Assembly (NCBI GenBank): GCA_023091735.1 | Contig: JALKBU010000481.1 | Location: 1-37,384, forward strand | Reading direction: 5' to 3' | DNA from: Trichomonas tenax | Taxonomy: Eukaryota > Parabasalia > Trichomonadida > Trichomonadidae | DNA: 37,384 nt | Shown: positions 8,604 to 17,754 of the stretch, piece by piece | Numbering within the stretch: the stretch's first letter is position 1 | Layout of the letters: each line of letters begins with the position of its first letter | Translations under genes and position numbers: made by a program | Notes under the pieces: model-generated | The model's input: only the letters and a program-made list of their open reading frames with translations | The model's database searches: none | Told to the model about the DNA's origin: nothing

Positions 8604-11600
8604 TCAGTTGAACATTCCAGGCGACAAAGCAGCCAATTCCGCAAACTTCTTGTCTCTTGGGCAGAGTTCCTTGATGAGCTTTCCTCTATGCTCTGGAGTG
8701 GCTGGACAGATCTGTTTCTGGATCTGGGCAACGAGGAGCTCGAGGCACATGACGAGGTATGCAGATAGCGACCTCGCACAGAGAACCTGTGTGTGAGAGA
8801 ATGGGGCGAGGACATCCTGAGGAGCCTGGACTAAGTCGACCTGGTAGAGTCCGACAATGAGAGGCTTGACAACAAGAACGAACTGATGGGATCTCTCGTT
8901 CTTCGGGACGTTGAGGGCAAATCCGGATTCGTTAAAGATGATAGTGACGGAGGAGTCGTCCATGAGTGAGTGGATCTTCTGTGCTTCATCTGGTGTTGTG
9001 CCCATTCCTGGCGTGAAGAGTGTGGCGAACGCTGTGAGGAATGGGATTGATGGGACGGTTGTGTTGACAACTGGGAGCTTGTAGACATCTGATGCTTCTG
9101 CAGAGAGCTCCATCGGCTGACCGATCTCTCTGAGGAAGTTAAGCATCAGTGTTGTCATCCTTGTCGCCTTCTCTGGGCGGTACTTAAGGTCTTCGTCACC
9201 TACCATAAAGTGGATGACAGGGATTGGGATGATTGGGGCGTTTTCGAGGAGATCGAACCTCTTGATGATGTCCTTGATCTGTGCATCGTCTGTCTGTGGT
9301 CTGACTTGGTTCTTGTTTTCGATATCGAGGATACCGAATGTTGTCAAGAAGTCAACGATGCGGAGGCGTTGGTATGGTGCCTTGTAGTTGAATGGGATAT
9401 AGTAGGCGTTCTTGTCCCAGTCTGTCCACTTGGAGAACTCTTCGCCATAGACCTTGCGAAGCTGGTCATCGACAGAGACAAGCTCCGCCTGGCTGAGGTA
9501 TGGAACGTTGCGTGGCTGCTCACCGTAGAGTTCGAGTTGGATTGGCTTTATTGCCTCTGCGTGTGGGAGTTCTGTTGGTTGGATCTCGTCGGAGAGTTCT
9601 GGTGTCTTTCCATTTGTGTAGTCATCCGCGATCATATATGCTGCCTTGCCGAATGGGCCACGAGCGAAGAAGGCAAGTGGGTCCTTGCACTCCTTTGTCT
9701 CGATGAAGGCAATGAGCGTGTTTGAGCCGACAGTGACGTAATGGATGATTGGTTTCTGGATGTTGAGGTGATTAATTATTGTTTGCTCACAGAACATAGC
9801 AGATGAGCAGAACTTGCGTGTGATGTGCTCAATCGGAGATAAGTGGAGTGCCAAACGTGCCTGGATGGAGTTGATGAGAGATGTGATCAACGACTGGCGG
9901 TGCTTGTCTGACTTCTCCTTCTTGGCGTCATCCTTTGGTGTTCCGGCGAGTGTGTTTGTCGAGCTCGTGCGCATGAGGCGGCCGGACTGGCATGTGGATG
10001 TGACCGAGTTGATGAATTCGAAGAGAGAGTTGGAGTTCTCTGGGTAATGGAATGCTGATGGAGCCCACTCGATGATCTCGTAGATCATGAGGAGTGTTGA
10101 CTGGATGATGCGGTCGATCTGTGTCTTGTTTGAGTCGAGGGATGAGACATTCGTCAAAATGAGCGGGATCAAGTTGTCCTTAATAATGCGATCGATGATT
10201 GATGGATCGTTGCGGATAACTGCAGAGATCAAAATGATGAGGGAGCAGACAAAGTTCGGGTTGCTTGAGTAAGCGAGGAACTTGTCCTTCTTGCAGTAGT
10301 CCTTGATCGTGTTGAGAACATCGACACCGCATATCGCGCAGGCAGCGAGGAGACGGAATCTGAGGTTGAGGCCTTGGCAGATCTTCTTCGCGTGCTCAAA
10401 GGCAGAGTCGATGACATCTGGATACTTGATCGTCGAGTTGGAAGCGGAGATGAAGAGTGTTGTGAAGTTTTCCGCGAAGTTTTCATCAATTTGTTTTGTG
10501 GCCTGGACATTGCCGAGCAAGTGAAGAGAAGCAGAGGAGATGTACGGAATTACACTTCTGGCTGTTGAGTATGCCATAGAGGCGTTGTTGATGAAAGCAT
10601 AGATAACTGCTGTGTGCGGTTCAACTGCTCTCTGTGTGATGTATGCGATGAAGCGTGGGATGATGTCCTTTGTGCCATGGAACTCGAATTTGGCGATGAT
10701 GTGGATCATTGTTGTGATATTGATCCCGACAGCCTGGTCAAAGGACTCTGGGAGAATTGGAGCACATGTAATGAATTTTCCGAAGAGCTTCAGGAATGAG
10801 TAAGCTGGGTAGCGGTTTGTTTCGAATGTTTTGGAAGAGTCATCAGCAAACTGGACGGCTGTATCCTTCGCCTTTGCGATGGCCTTCGCGACAGTGAGTA
10901 AGAGTTCCGGTTTTTCGAACGTCTTCTTGTAGTTGCAGCATTTTACGATGTGATGGAAGAAATCTGACGCTGTTTTGTCTGAGATTTTGCGCTCTTCTGA
11001 GAAGACACCTGTGGCAATGGGAATCTTGTCGACGGGGAGACCGAATGTGATTTTGTTGAAGTATGTCCACAATTCGTTGACCCTTTCGCCCCAAACAGTA
11101 AGGAAGTCGTTGTTGTTGCTCCATTTGTTGCAGTACTTAAAAACGTGTGCCCAATGATCGGCAGCTTCAATTCCACTGTTCAAGATAATCGAGAAAAGCA
11201 AATTGACAGCTTTCTGGCGGAATTCGGACAATTTTTCTTCAGGGCAGAGTCCTACGAATGCGAAGGCGAGGATGGAGTCTGTCACACCGATGCTAACATT
11301 GAGCAAAGTGATCCATGTGTTTAATTCGATTTCCTGTCCGCGCTGTGTGAAAAGCGTCTCATACATGGTCAATATCCTGAATAGGAGAGGAAGGAATTGG
11401 AACTGGAACGTAGAAGAGCTCTTCGGTTCCCTGAATGCGAATGGTTGTGAGAGCTGTTTAATGATTCTGCAGATGTACTTATTCTGGCGCTTTAAGTCAC
11501 CGAAAAGAGAAGAATTGACAAGCCACCTTTCATAATAGTTGACGACAATTTCCATTAATTTGCATTGCTCGATATTTAGGGTTAAACCAACACCAAAAAA

Positions 11601-11801
11601 TTCCATCAATACTTTCACGCGTTTCTTTGACGTAATCGAGACATTTGCAGCGTCCTTTCCAATAGTTTCGATAATAATTTTTGTCGCGTCGGAAATTGGC
11701 GCACGAGCAAACGTCAGGAAGCTGTAGTTGTCGGAATCGTCCTCCAGCAATCCGTCAGTTAGCAAAGAAGGTAGCATAAAAAGAAATTTCTCAGAACTCA
11801 T
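8604..11801 (-). CDS. Rap/Ran-GAP (RalGAP/tuberin-like) domain protein
   Basis: The frame can be opened upstream at a GTG (11825), but the first ATG, 11799-11801, gives MSSEKFLF and 1065 residues. The first ~700 residues are helical-repeat-like without recognisable motifs, as in RalGAP-alpha and tuberin. The C-terminal part (about 830-1040) follows the Rap-GAP fold: VTIIFNESG at 952-960, FVLVVKPLIVGLYQVDL at 974-990, and ARSLSAYLVMCLELL near 1010. These line up with the tuberin stretch VSIVYNDSG...VIVTPL. GAPs of this class switch off Rap, Ral or Rheb-type GTPases using an asparagine 'thumb'. Here the aligned residue is Asp949. The gene is GC-richer than its surroundings. AAAAAGTGCC and TTCACTTATT boxes lie just upstream of the start. 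Confidence 0.75.
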   Translation of the reverse strand: MSSEKFLFMLPSLLTDGLLEDDSDNYSFLTFARAPISDATKIIIETIGKDAANVSITSKKRVKVLMEFFGVGLTLNIEQCKLMEIVVNYYERWLVNSSLFGDLKRQNKYICRIIKQLSQPFAFREPKSSSTFQFQFLPLLFRILTMYETLFTQRGQEIELNTWITLLNVSIGVTDSILAFAFVGLCPEEKLSEFRQKAVNLLFSIILNSGIEAADHWAHVFKYCNKWSNNNDFLTVWGERVNELWTYFNKITFGLPVDKIPIATGVFSEERKISDKTASDFFHHIVKCCNYKKTFEKPELLLTVAKAIAKAKDTAVQFADDSSKTFETNRYPAYSFLKLFGKFITCAPILPESFDQAVGINITTMIHIIAKFEFHGTKDIIPRFIAYITQRAVEPHTAVIYAFINNASMAYSTARSVIPYISSASLHLLGNVQATKQIDENFAENFTTLFISASNSTIKYPDVIDSAFEHAKKICQGLNLRFRLLAACAICGVDVLNTIKDYCKKDKFLAYSSNPNFVCSLIILISAVIRNDPSIIDRIIKDNLIPLILTNVSSLDSNKTQIDRIIQSTLLMIYEIIEWAPSAFHYPENSNSLFEFINSVTSTCQSGRLMRTSSTNTLAGTPKDDAKKEKSDKHRQSLITSLINSIQARLALHLSPIEHITRKFCSSAMFCEQTIINHLNIQKPIIHYVTVGSNTLIAFIETKECKDPLAFFARGPFGKAAYMIADDYTNGKTPELSDEIQPTELPHAEAIKPIQLELYGEQPRNVPYLSQAELVSVDDQLRKVYGEEFSKWTDWDKNAYYIPFNYKAPYQRLRIVDFLTTFGILDIENKNQVRPQTDDAQIKDIIKRFDLLENAPIIPIPVIHFMVGDEDLKYRPEKATRMTTLMLNFLREIGQPMELSAEASDVYKLPVVNTTVPSIPFLTAFATLFTPGMGTTPDEAQKIHSLMDDSSVTIIFNESGFALNVPKNERSHQFVLVVKPLIVGLYQVDLVQAPQDVLAPFSHTQVLCARSLSAYLVMCLELLVAQIQKQICPATPEHRGKLIKELCPRDKKFAELAALSPGMFN

Positions 11802-12878
11802 TTCGAAAAAACTATTTTTTGGCACTTTTTATTAATAAGTGAACTTTTCTTTTTCATTCATTTTTATTTGATTTTCTGAGTTTACGCATAGAGGTATTTG
11901 GATATTTCATAGAAATTTCCATCTTTGACATTGTAGATAGAACCTTTAATGCTCATCGTGTATTTTAAATTATTTGGCGATGTTGGGTATTATTTAAAAC
12001 TGTGACCTTTTAGGGATTGAATCAAAAATAATCGTCACCAAAAAGGCGAAAACATTCTCTTTTGCACATATATTGAAGCATTATTTTCACTCACATAAAA
12101 ATGACTGCTTTTAACAGGTTTGTCACATTTTTGGTATTTTCTTTTTCCATTTATTAATGCAAATGTAGCTTCGCGAATATATACATAGTCTATTTTTAAA
12201 ATCTTGTGGAAAAATGAGTAAAAACAGTATTTCTCAAAGTTCGCTCTCATTTCTCGTTCTAATTTGGCGAATCGGTAGGTTCCTATTGGATGTATACAGT
12301 GGAGCCAACCTATTGAATGTTCAAGAAGTTAAACTAAGAATTCTTAATCAATTGAAATGTCAATGAATAATTTCTAAAGTCAAAAAACATATTCTTCAAA
12401 ATTAACCAACATAGGGATGTTCAAAAATATACGTTATTGATGTAAACTTTTGGGGAGGACAAAAAACTCTTTAAGGTTCGAAAATAAAAAGTGACGAGCC
12501 GATGCCATTATGATTTATATCCGTTCAGCAAAAGGTCTGCAAAGTGAATGGAACTGAAGAGAAGGGAAGTTCATTGGAATATGTGAATATTAAATTTTTC
12601 CTTTCCTCAAAAAGCTCTTGTTTTGTCTTGAAATATTTTCTGGCTCACCGGCCTTACTATCGCAGATAAACACAAGTAAAATGACGAACTATAGTGCTTA
12701 CAAAATTTCGTCCGAGGTGTCTCAATTTTTTGAGAACTTTTAACGTACAAAAAGTTTTCGAAACAATAAACAAAACATGAATTAAATCATGTTTAAAGTA
12801 ATAATTCAAAACCGATCAAAGTTTAAAATTTTTTGCTAATTTTTATTATATAGAATGATATTCAATGTAGAGATATTT

Positions 12879-12956
12879 AGTAGTATACAGATTGTGTTTT
12901 ACAATGGGTGGACAAAATTTTGTCCATTCATTGTGAAACACAATCTGTATACTACT
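12879..12956. repeat. 78-bp near-perfect palindrome (MITE-like)
   Basis: Two 39-bp arms meet with no loop. They begin AGTAGTATACAGATTGTG and end CACAATCTGTATACTACT, and the centre is TGGACAAAATTTTGTCCA (12909-12926). Only three of the 39 pairs mismatch. The terminal 18 bp recur alone at 2823-2840, which points to a dispersed mobile element. Confidence 0.75.
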
Positions 12957-13540
12957 TATGTTTACTTCAAATTCCCAAAATCCGCAAATTTCGTCGGAAA
13001 TTTGAAAAGTGTAATGAAATGAGAAAATAATATGATAAAGGTAAACTACATTAACTAAAAAAGATATATGACCTAAAATGCAAAATTTACATTAATCGAA
13101 AAAATGTAAATTTTTAAAGGCAAATCGTATGAGAATGTTATATGTTATGACAACAAATCTTTTATTCTATGCCCAGCAGTAATATTGCAGGAATAAAATC
13201 ATATTTTCAAAATCCAAAAAAAATGTCATTCTTTTAAATAATTGTGCGCTTTTCAACTTGCAAATCTATATGAAAGTCAGAATGAAAAGAGCAAAACCAG
13301 ATTTGATGACTTTTTCACAAAACAAGTTTTCATTTTTTGATAAAATTATGAAATAACATGATTTTCATCTATTGTTTTGTGTATATTTCAAGACCACAAA
13401 GCCAAAATTGAGTTATAATGAGTTTCATCTTGACATGATTTCAAAATTTTATGTTTGTCTAATTTTGAGCAGAGAATCAGATTTTCTAATTATTAAAGAT
13501 CATGAAAAAAATCAGGTCATTTTACAACATCTGATCCATC

Positions 13541-13566
13541 ACTATCTCCTTACGATTGGAGATAGT
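13541..13566. repeat. Short perfect hairpin
   Basis: Arms ACTATCTCC (13541-13549) and GGAGATAGT (13558-13566) enclose an 8-nt loop TTACGATT. No flanking gene explains it. Confidence 0.5.
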
Positions 13567-15423
13567 TAACACCAAAAATCATTTACACCATGGAACCATA
13601 TTATCCACATAATGTAGAATTCCCAAAAAGCCGAAATTTCAATACCAATTGGTATTGAATTCCTTAATTTTTCAAGGTTTTAGACTTGTGATGTTCTTTA
13701 AATCAATATGCTTACCTATCGACGGTTGTTAATTATCATTTCAAGCAAGATTTCGAATTCTCAAAACATAAAAAGTTAGCGAAAACATGGCAAAAGTATT
13801 TATTGAATCGAACATATGATTATTGAGCATGCTCTCCTTAAGATGTCCGCCAAATAGTCAAGCAAAGGACTACAAATGTTCATATACGGAAATTTTCGAA
13901 ACCTTTCATAAAATGGAAAAATGATATATGTTCATTGTAGTCCCTATATTTTTGGTTTCCATTGATTTTGTATTTGAATACAAACCGATTATTTCATTGA
14001 AAAAAATTGAATATTTTCCCCAAAATCTCATCCATTCAAAAGCATGCAATTTTTTAAGATACCCTCCGATGAAATTTTGGAGGCAATATAATTACAAAAT
14101 TGTCATAATTGTTTTGCATTAAACATCTTTTTTTAAATAAATTAGCTTATACTATAAGAACATATTTGAGATCCATCAGGTTTGTGCTTAAATGAGAAAT
14201 ACAATTACGACTAAAAGTAATTTTAAATGTTTTCTCGGAGGTTTTAAAACTATTCAAATATTGAGAACCATTCAAAAATTATTTTAATACTATTCAAAAA
14301 TTGAGAACCCCGAAAATCAAACAGTTAGGCGATCAAATTTTTTTGTTGGCGAAACGTGTATCTAAAGGGGTTTAAACAACTAAAATGAGGTTATATAATG
14401 ATCAAAAAGGGAATTTATTTCTCAAAAAGGGAAAACTGATCTCCATTATAAATCGGCTGGTATTTTAAGTTCAGACAGAGCCCGACAGAATACGTTTTTT
14501 CGTGCAACTCGCCCCGAAAAGTTAGCTTTTCGGACATCCCTAACCAACGCCACACACGACAGAAAACGATTGTGATTATTGTCCCTACCATATTTTTTGT
14601 GTTAGTGTTATCACCTATATTAATTTTATGAGTTATTAATAACATATACATTTTAAATAGCAAAAATGACCTAATTAAAAAAGTGAAAGCGATGATTCCC
14701 CAAATTAAAGTTTAATCCGACCCCTAGTTATGTAAACAATATCCCGATTTTTATTTTGTTGGACCCCTATTTGAAAAGCATTTTACGACACCCTAATTTA
14801 GGAATATTGTTATGGATGCAGACCCATTATAATTTTTTCAAGATGGATGTGGATTGAAAATCGATATACAGATCACATATTTTTTACGTTTTAAGATATT
14901 TACAATACCCCAATTAAAAAATTGATAAATATACCCACCCTTCAACTATTTTTTATCAAGTTTACTTAACCTTGTTTTTCAAAGTTTAAGATTGTTAAAT
15001 GCCCTCATTCATTTTTGAAACGCTGATATTCTTATTGCACTAATAAATTTGATATTTATCCAAGAGTTTCGTATTAATAGTTAATTTTAATGCGACCAAA
15101 TATCAATTCAAGATGGCGAGTTTATCTGATTACAAAACAATTGAAAAAATGTAAACTCTGATTGTCAAGCCGTTTTAAGGGTCCTCTATGGCCAAATATA
15201 GGCTCTCAAAATATTCTATGAGATTGTCTAAAAAACGTATTTCCCACAATTTGATGCTTTTCAAGACAGAGAGATCTAGATTTACAATGATATCCGATTC
15301 TTTGCAAATAGCATATTAGAGGAGATTCATTAATATCACTCGCTTAAAAATCAATCAAAACTTAAAAATCATGGACTTTGTAAAAGAAATGTGGTTTTTT
15401 CAAAAAACACGAGTGATGTGAAT

Positions 15424-15430
15424 GACGATA
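15424..15430 (-). promoter_or_regulatory. Possible MRE-2f-like Myb site upstream of the Pmp-like gene
   Basis: GACGATA is the reverse complement of TATCGTC, the MRE-2f word described for Myb-controlled adhesin promoters in Trichomonas vaginalis. It lies 39 nt before the start codon. A 7-base match is weak on its own. Confidence 0.2.
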
Positions 15431-15468
15431 CAGGAAGTTTGGCCATAGCGTACTCTTAAAAAATAATC

Positions 15469-17643
15469 ATGTTTTTGTATCTTCTCCAAATCAAATACCG
15501 CGTTTTGGAGAATGATGCTGTCGACGGCCTTCAGATGGAGGATCCACCTTCCTTCGTCTCTGGCATCGACACCAAAATTTCTCCATTCACAGATCTTTAT
15601 AATCAGAACATTTTCCTCAGTTCTGTATCTGAATCAAGTCAATATCGCGTTCATTCTTATTTCAAGTGTTCGATCGCTGTTTCCAAATGCACATTTACAA
15701 ACAATTTTGCTTTCGGCCCCGGTCGCTCTTCTGGTTCAGGTGGTGCACTCCACATCTGCCAGTGCGTCCTCGACATCCAAAGTACAGATCCAGTAACGTC
15801 TTTTGTTTCAAATGAAGCTGCTGTTGGCGGTGCCATTTGCTCAATTTCTACGGCAATCCTTGCAACGAATGCAGAATTCAAAGAAAACAAAGCCTACAAA
15901 TATGGTGGCGCTATTTACTTCCAGGGTGCATTTGAGAATAAAGAAATCCCAACATATCTCTCTCCACAGGTCAAAATGGTTGGATCTGGACTCAAGTTCA
16001 TCAAGAACATGGCAAATGAACTCGGTGGTGGTATTGCTATTTCTTTCACTATTGAATTTTACCTCGAAAACACATATTTCGTTCAGAATCATTGTGGGTT
16101 TGGTGGCGGCGCTATTTCTTCTGCTAACTGCGATGATCTCAAGCTCGTTTACTGCAAGTTTTCTTACAACTTTGTTGATGCTTCGGACATTAATACAATG
16201 CAAGCGTCAACATTGGCTCGCACAAAGACTTTCGGAAGTGGCGCAATCGAAACAGTGGATGGCAACTTTGCAAACAAACAAGCAACTCACTTCAAGGGAC
16301 GTGGCGGAGGTGCTATTTGCTTTGTCTCTGATTCCAGAAAGTTATCTCTTCCAACCAGCTCAGAAACATTCCAGCATCGCTATGTTCGCTCTATTCAGTG
16401 CTGCTTCTATCAGGACTCGGCCACGACGACAGGACAGACATTCGGACAGGGTGCAGGTCACGAGATCCTTCTTGAAGGATATTCCAAGTTGATCTCTTAC
16501 AAGGATTACATATCTGGCTACAAAGGCGAAAATTACTTCGTTGGCGGTATTTCGCAATACGTTTCTCGTGTAATCCACAACTGGAATGAGGGAGCTGCTG
16601 CTTGGCTTATCGAAGAATATCATTCTGAATTTCGTGACTTGGAATCATGCACTGACTACGACACGTTCAGTTCAGAAGCTTCATATGGAGCTGCCGAAAC
16701 TACAACACCCGATGAGTCACCACATACTTATCCAACTCTAGACCCTGCAAACACGGGTGATGGTGCCACATCATATGTTCCTTCTCCATCAGCATTCATT
16801 TATGAGGCAACACCAATTACACACCTCCCACAGGCAACAACAAAGAGTCCTAAGCAATACACGCCGGCCTCTTATCATGTCACTGACACATCATTCTGGA
16901 GCCAACACCCAATAACCAACGAGAAGTGGACCCAGCGCGTGGACCATCCTGCAAGAACTGCCGAAGCAACACCACCAATCACTCCAAAGACCACTCCTTC
17001 TACTACCCCAGCTACAACACCATCAACTACACCATTCACAACACCACAAAGTACATATGCAGCATCAGACATCAGTCATCCTCCGCATAGAACCGAGTTA
17101 CCAACACCTTATAGGCCTATTAATCGCACGTCAGGCGTTAGTTATATCACAACCAAAACTCTTGTTCCTTCTGAAATCATCACCGAAACTATTGTCATGC
17201 CAGGTGGATCATATTGGAATGGCAGTACCTTCGTTGTCGTACAGACAGGTGGTACTTACACTATTCATGAAATCACTTTCATCGATTCCGAGATTTTCTT
17301 GCCACCAAAGAATTTATCAGGAGGAAATGCAAAGAAGAGTTCATTCCCACTTGCCATCATTATTGGCGTTGCTGCCGGTCTTCTCGCTCTCATCATTATC
17401 GCCATCATCATTGTCGTTCTTATGATGAAGAAGAAGGACGACAACGATAGCACATCGGCAGTCGAAATGAACGAAGAGACAGTCATGCAGGTCCCAGACA
17501 GCTCCTCTGCACCAATCACGAACGACAACCCGCTTTGGACAACATCTGTCATGGGTAACACAGACGATCCATTCAGGAACGACTTCGAAGAAGATGCCGA
17601 TGAAGGTTTCTTCGGAATCGGCCAGAAAGCAAGGGAATCCTAA
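15469..17643 (+). CDS. Pmp-like (GGAI-repeat) type I surface protein
   Basis: The protein has 724 residues. The N-terminal ~320 residues carry repeats of chlamydial polymorphic-membrane-protein type: FxxN followed by GGA(I/L) or GGG(A/I), for example FVSNEAAVGGAI, FKENKAYKYGGAI and FVQNHCGFGGGAI. These predict a right-handed beta-helix. A Thr/Pro/Ser-rich stretch (about 405-560, with repeated TTPSTTPATTP) looks like an O-glycosylated stalk. Residues 626-651 are one membrane helix, followed by a KKKDD stop-transfer and a ~70-residue cytosolic tail. The tail contains NPLW (687-690) and DPFRNDFEED, as I recall for trichomonad surface proteins; NPLW could act as an internalisation signal. The N-terminus MFLYLLQIKYRVLEND is not a convincing signal peptide, so the true start may be missing or changed. 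Confidence 0.85.
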   Translation: MFLYLLQIKYRVLENDAVDGLQMEDPPSFVSGIDTKISPFTDLYNQNIFLSSVSESSQYRVHSYFKCSIAVSKCTFTNNFAFGPGRSSGSGGALHICQCVLDIQSTDPVTSFVSNEAAVGGAICSISTAILATNAEFKENKAYKYGGAIYFQGAFENKEIPTYLSPQVKMVGSGLKFIKNMANELGGGIAISFTIEFYLENTYFVQNHCGFGGGAISSANCDDLKLVYCKFSYNFVDASDINTMQASTLARTKTFGSGAIETVDGNFANKQATHFKGRGGGAICFVSDSRKLSLPTSSETFQHRYVRSIQCCFYQDSATTTGQTFGQGAGHEILLEGYSKLISYKDYISGYKGENYFVGGISQYVSRVIHNWNEGAAAWLIEEYHSEFRDLESCTDYDTFSSEASYGAAETTTPDESPHTYPTLDPANTGDGATSYVPSPSAFIYEATPITHLPQATTKSPKQYTPASYHVTDTSFWSQHPITNEKWTQRVDHPARTAEATPPITPKTTPSTTPATTPSTTPFTTPQSTYAASDISHPPHRTELPTPYRPINRTSGVSYITTKTLVPSEIITETIVMPGGSYWNGSTFVVVQTGGTYTIHEITFIDSEIFLPPKNLSGGNAKKSSFPLAIIIGVAAGLLALIIIAIIIVVLMMKKKDDNDSTSAVEMNEETVMQVPDSSSAPITNDNPLWTTSVMGNTDDPFRNDFEEDADEGFFGIGQKARES

Positions 17644-17754
17644 GTAATTTTTTATAAAAGGAAGATTTCAATATCACCTTTTCAACTAATGCTTTTTTAA
17701 GATAAATAACATTAAAACATTTTATAATATATCTATATATAAAACACAATAAAA

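Larger units (their letters stand above)
11802..15468. other. 3.7-kb gene-poor stretch
   Basis: Only short open frames without ATG support or family resemblance occur. Visible structures are the palindrome at 12879-12956, the hairpin at 13541-13566, a perfect hairpin with arms CCGAAAAG and CTTTTCGG at 14514-14533, and a direct repeat ACTATTCAAA(T/A)ATTGAGAACC in the 14245-14310 region. The patchy GC-rich words near 14480-14560 suggest remains of an old insertion. Confidence 0.45.

Noticed and set aside
9210..9725. 171-codon open frame opposite the Rap-GAP gene
   Set aside because: It is a shadow of the GC-rich minus-strand gene, made of complement codons rich in Trp, Cys and Leu.
15803..16492. 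229-codon second frame within the Pmp-like gene
   Set aside because: It overlaps the frame that holds all GGAI repeats; Ser/Leu/Gln-rich composition is typical of an out-of-frame reading.
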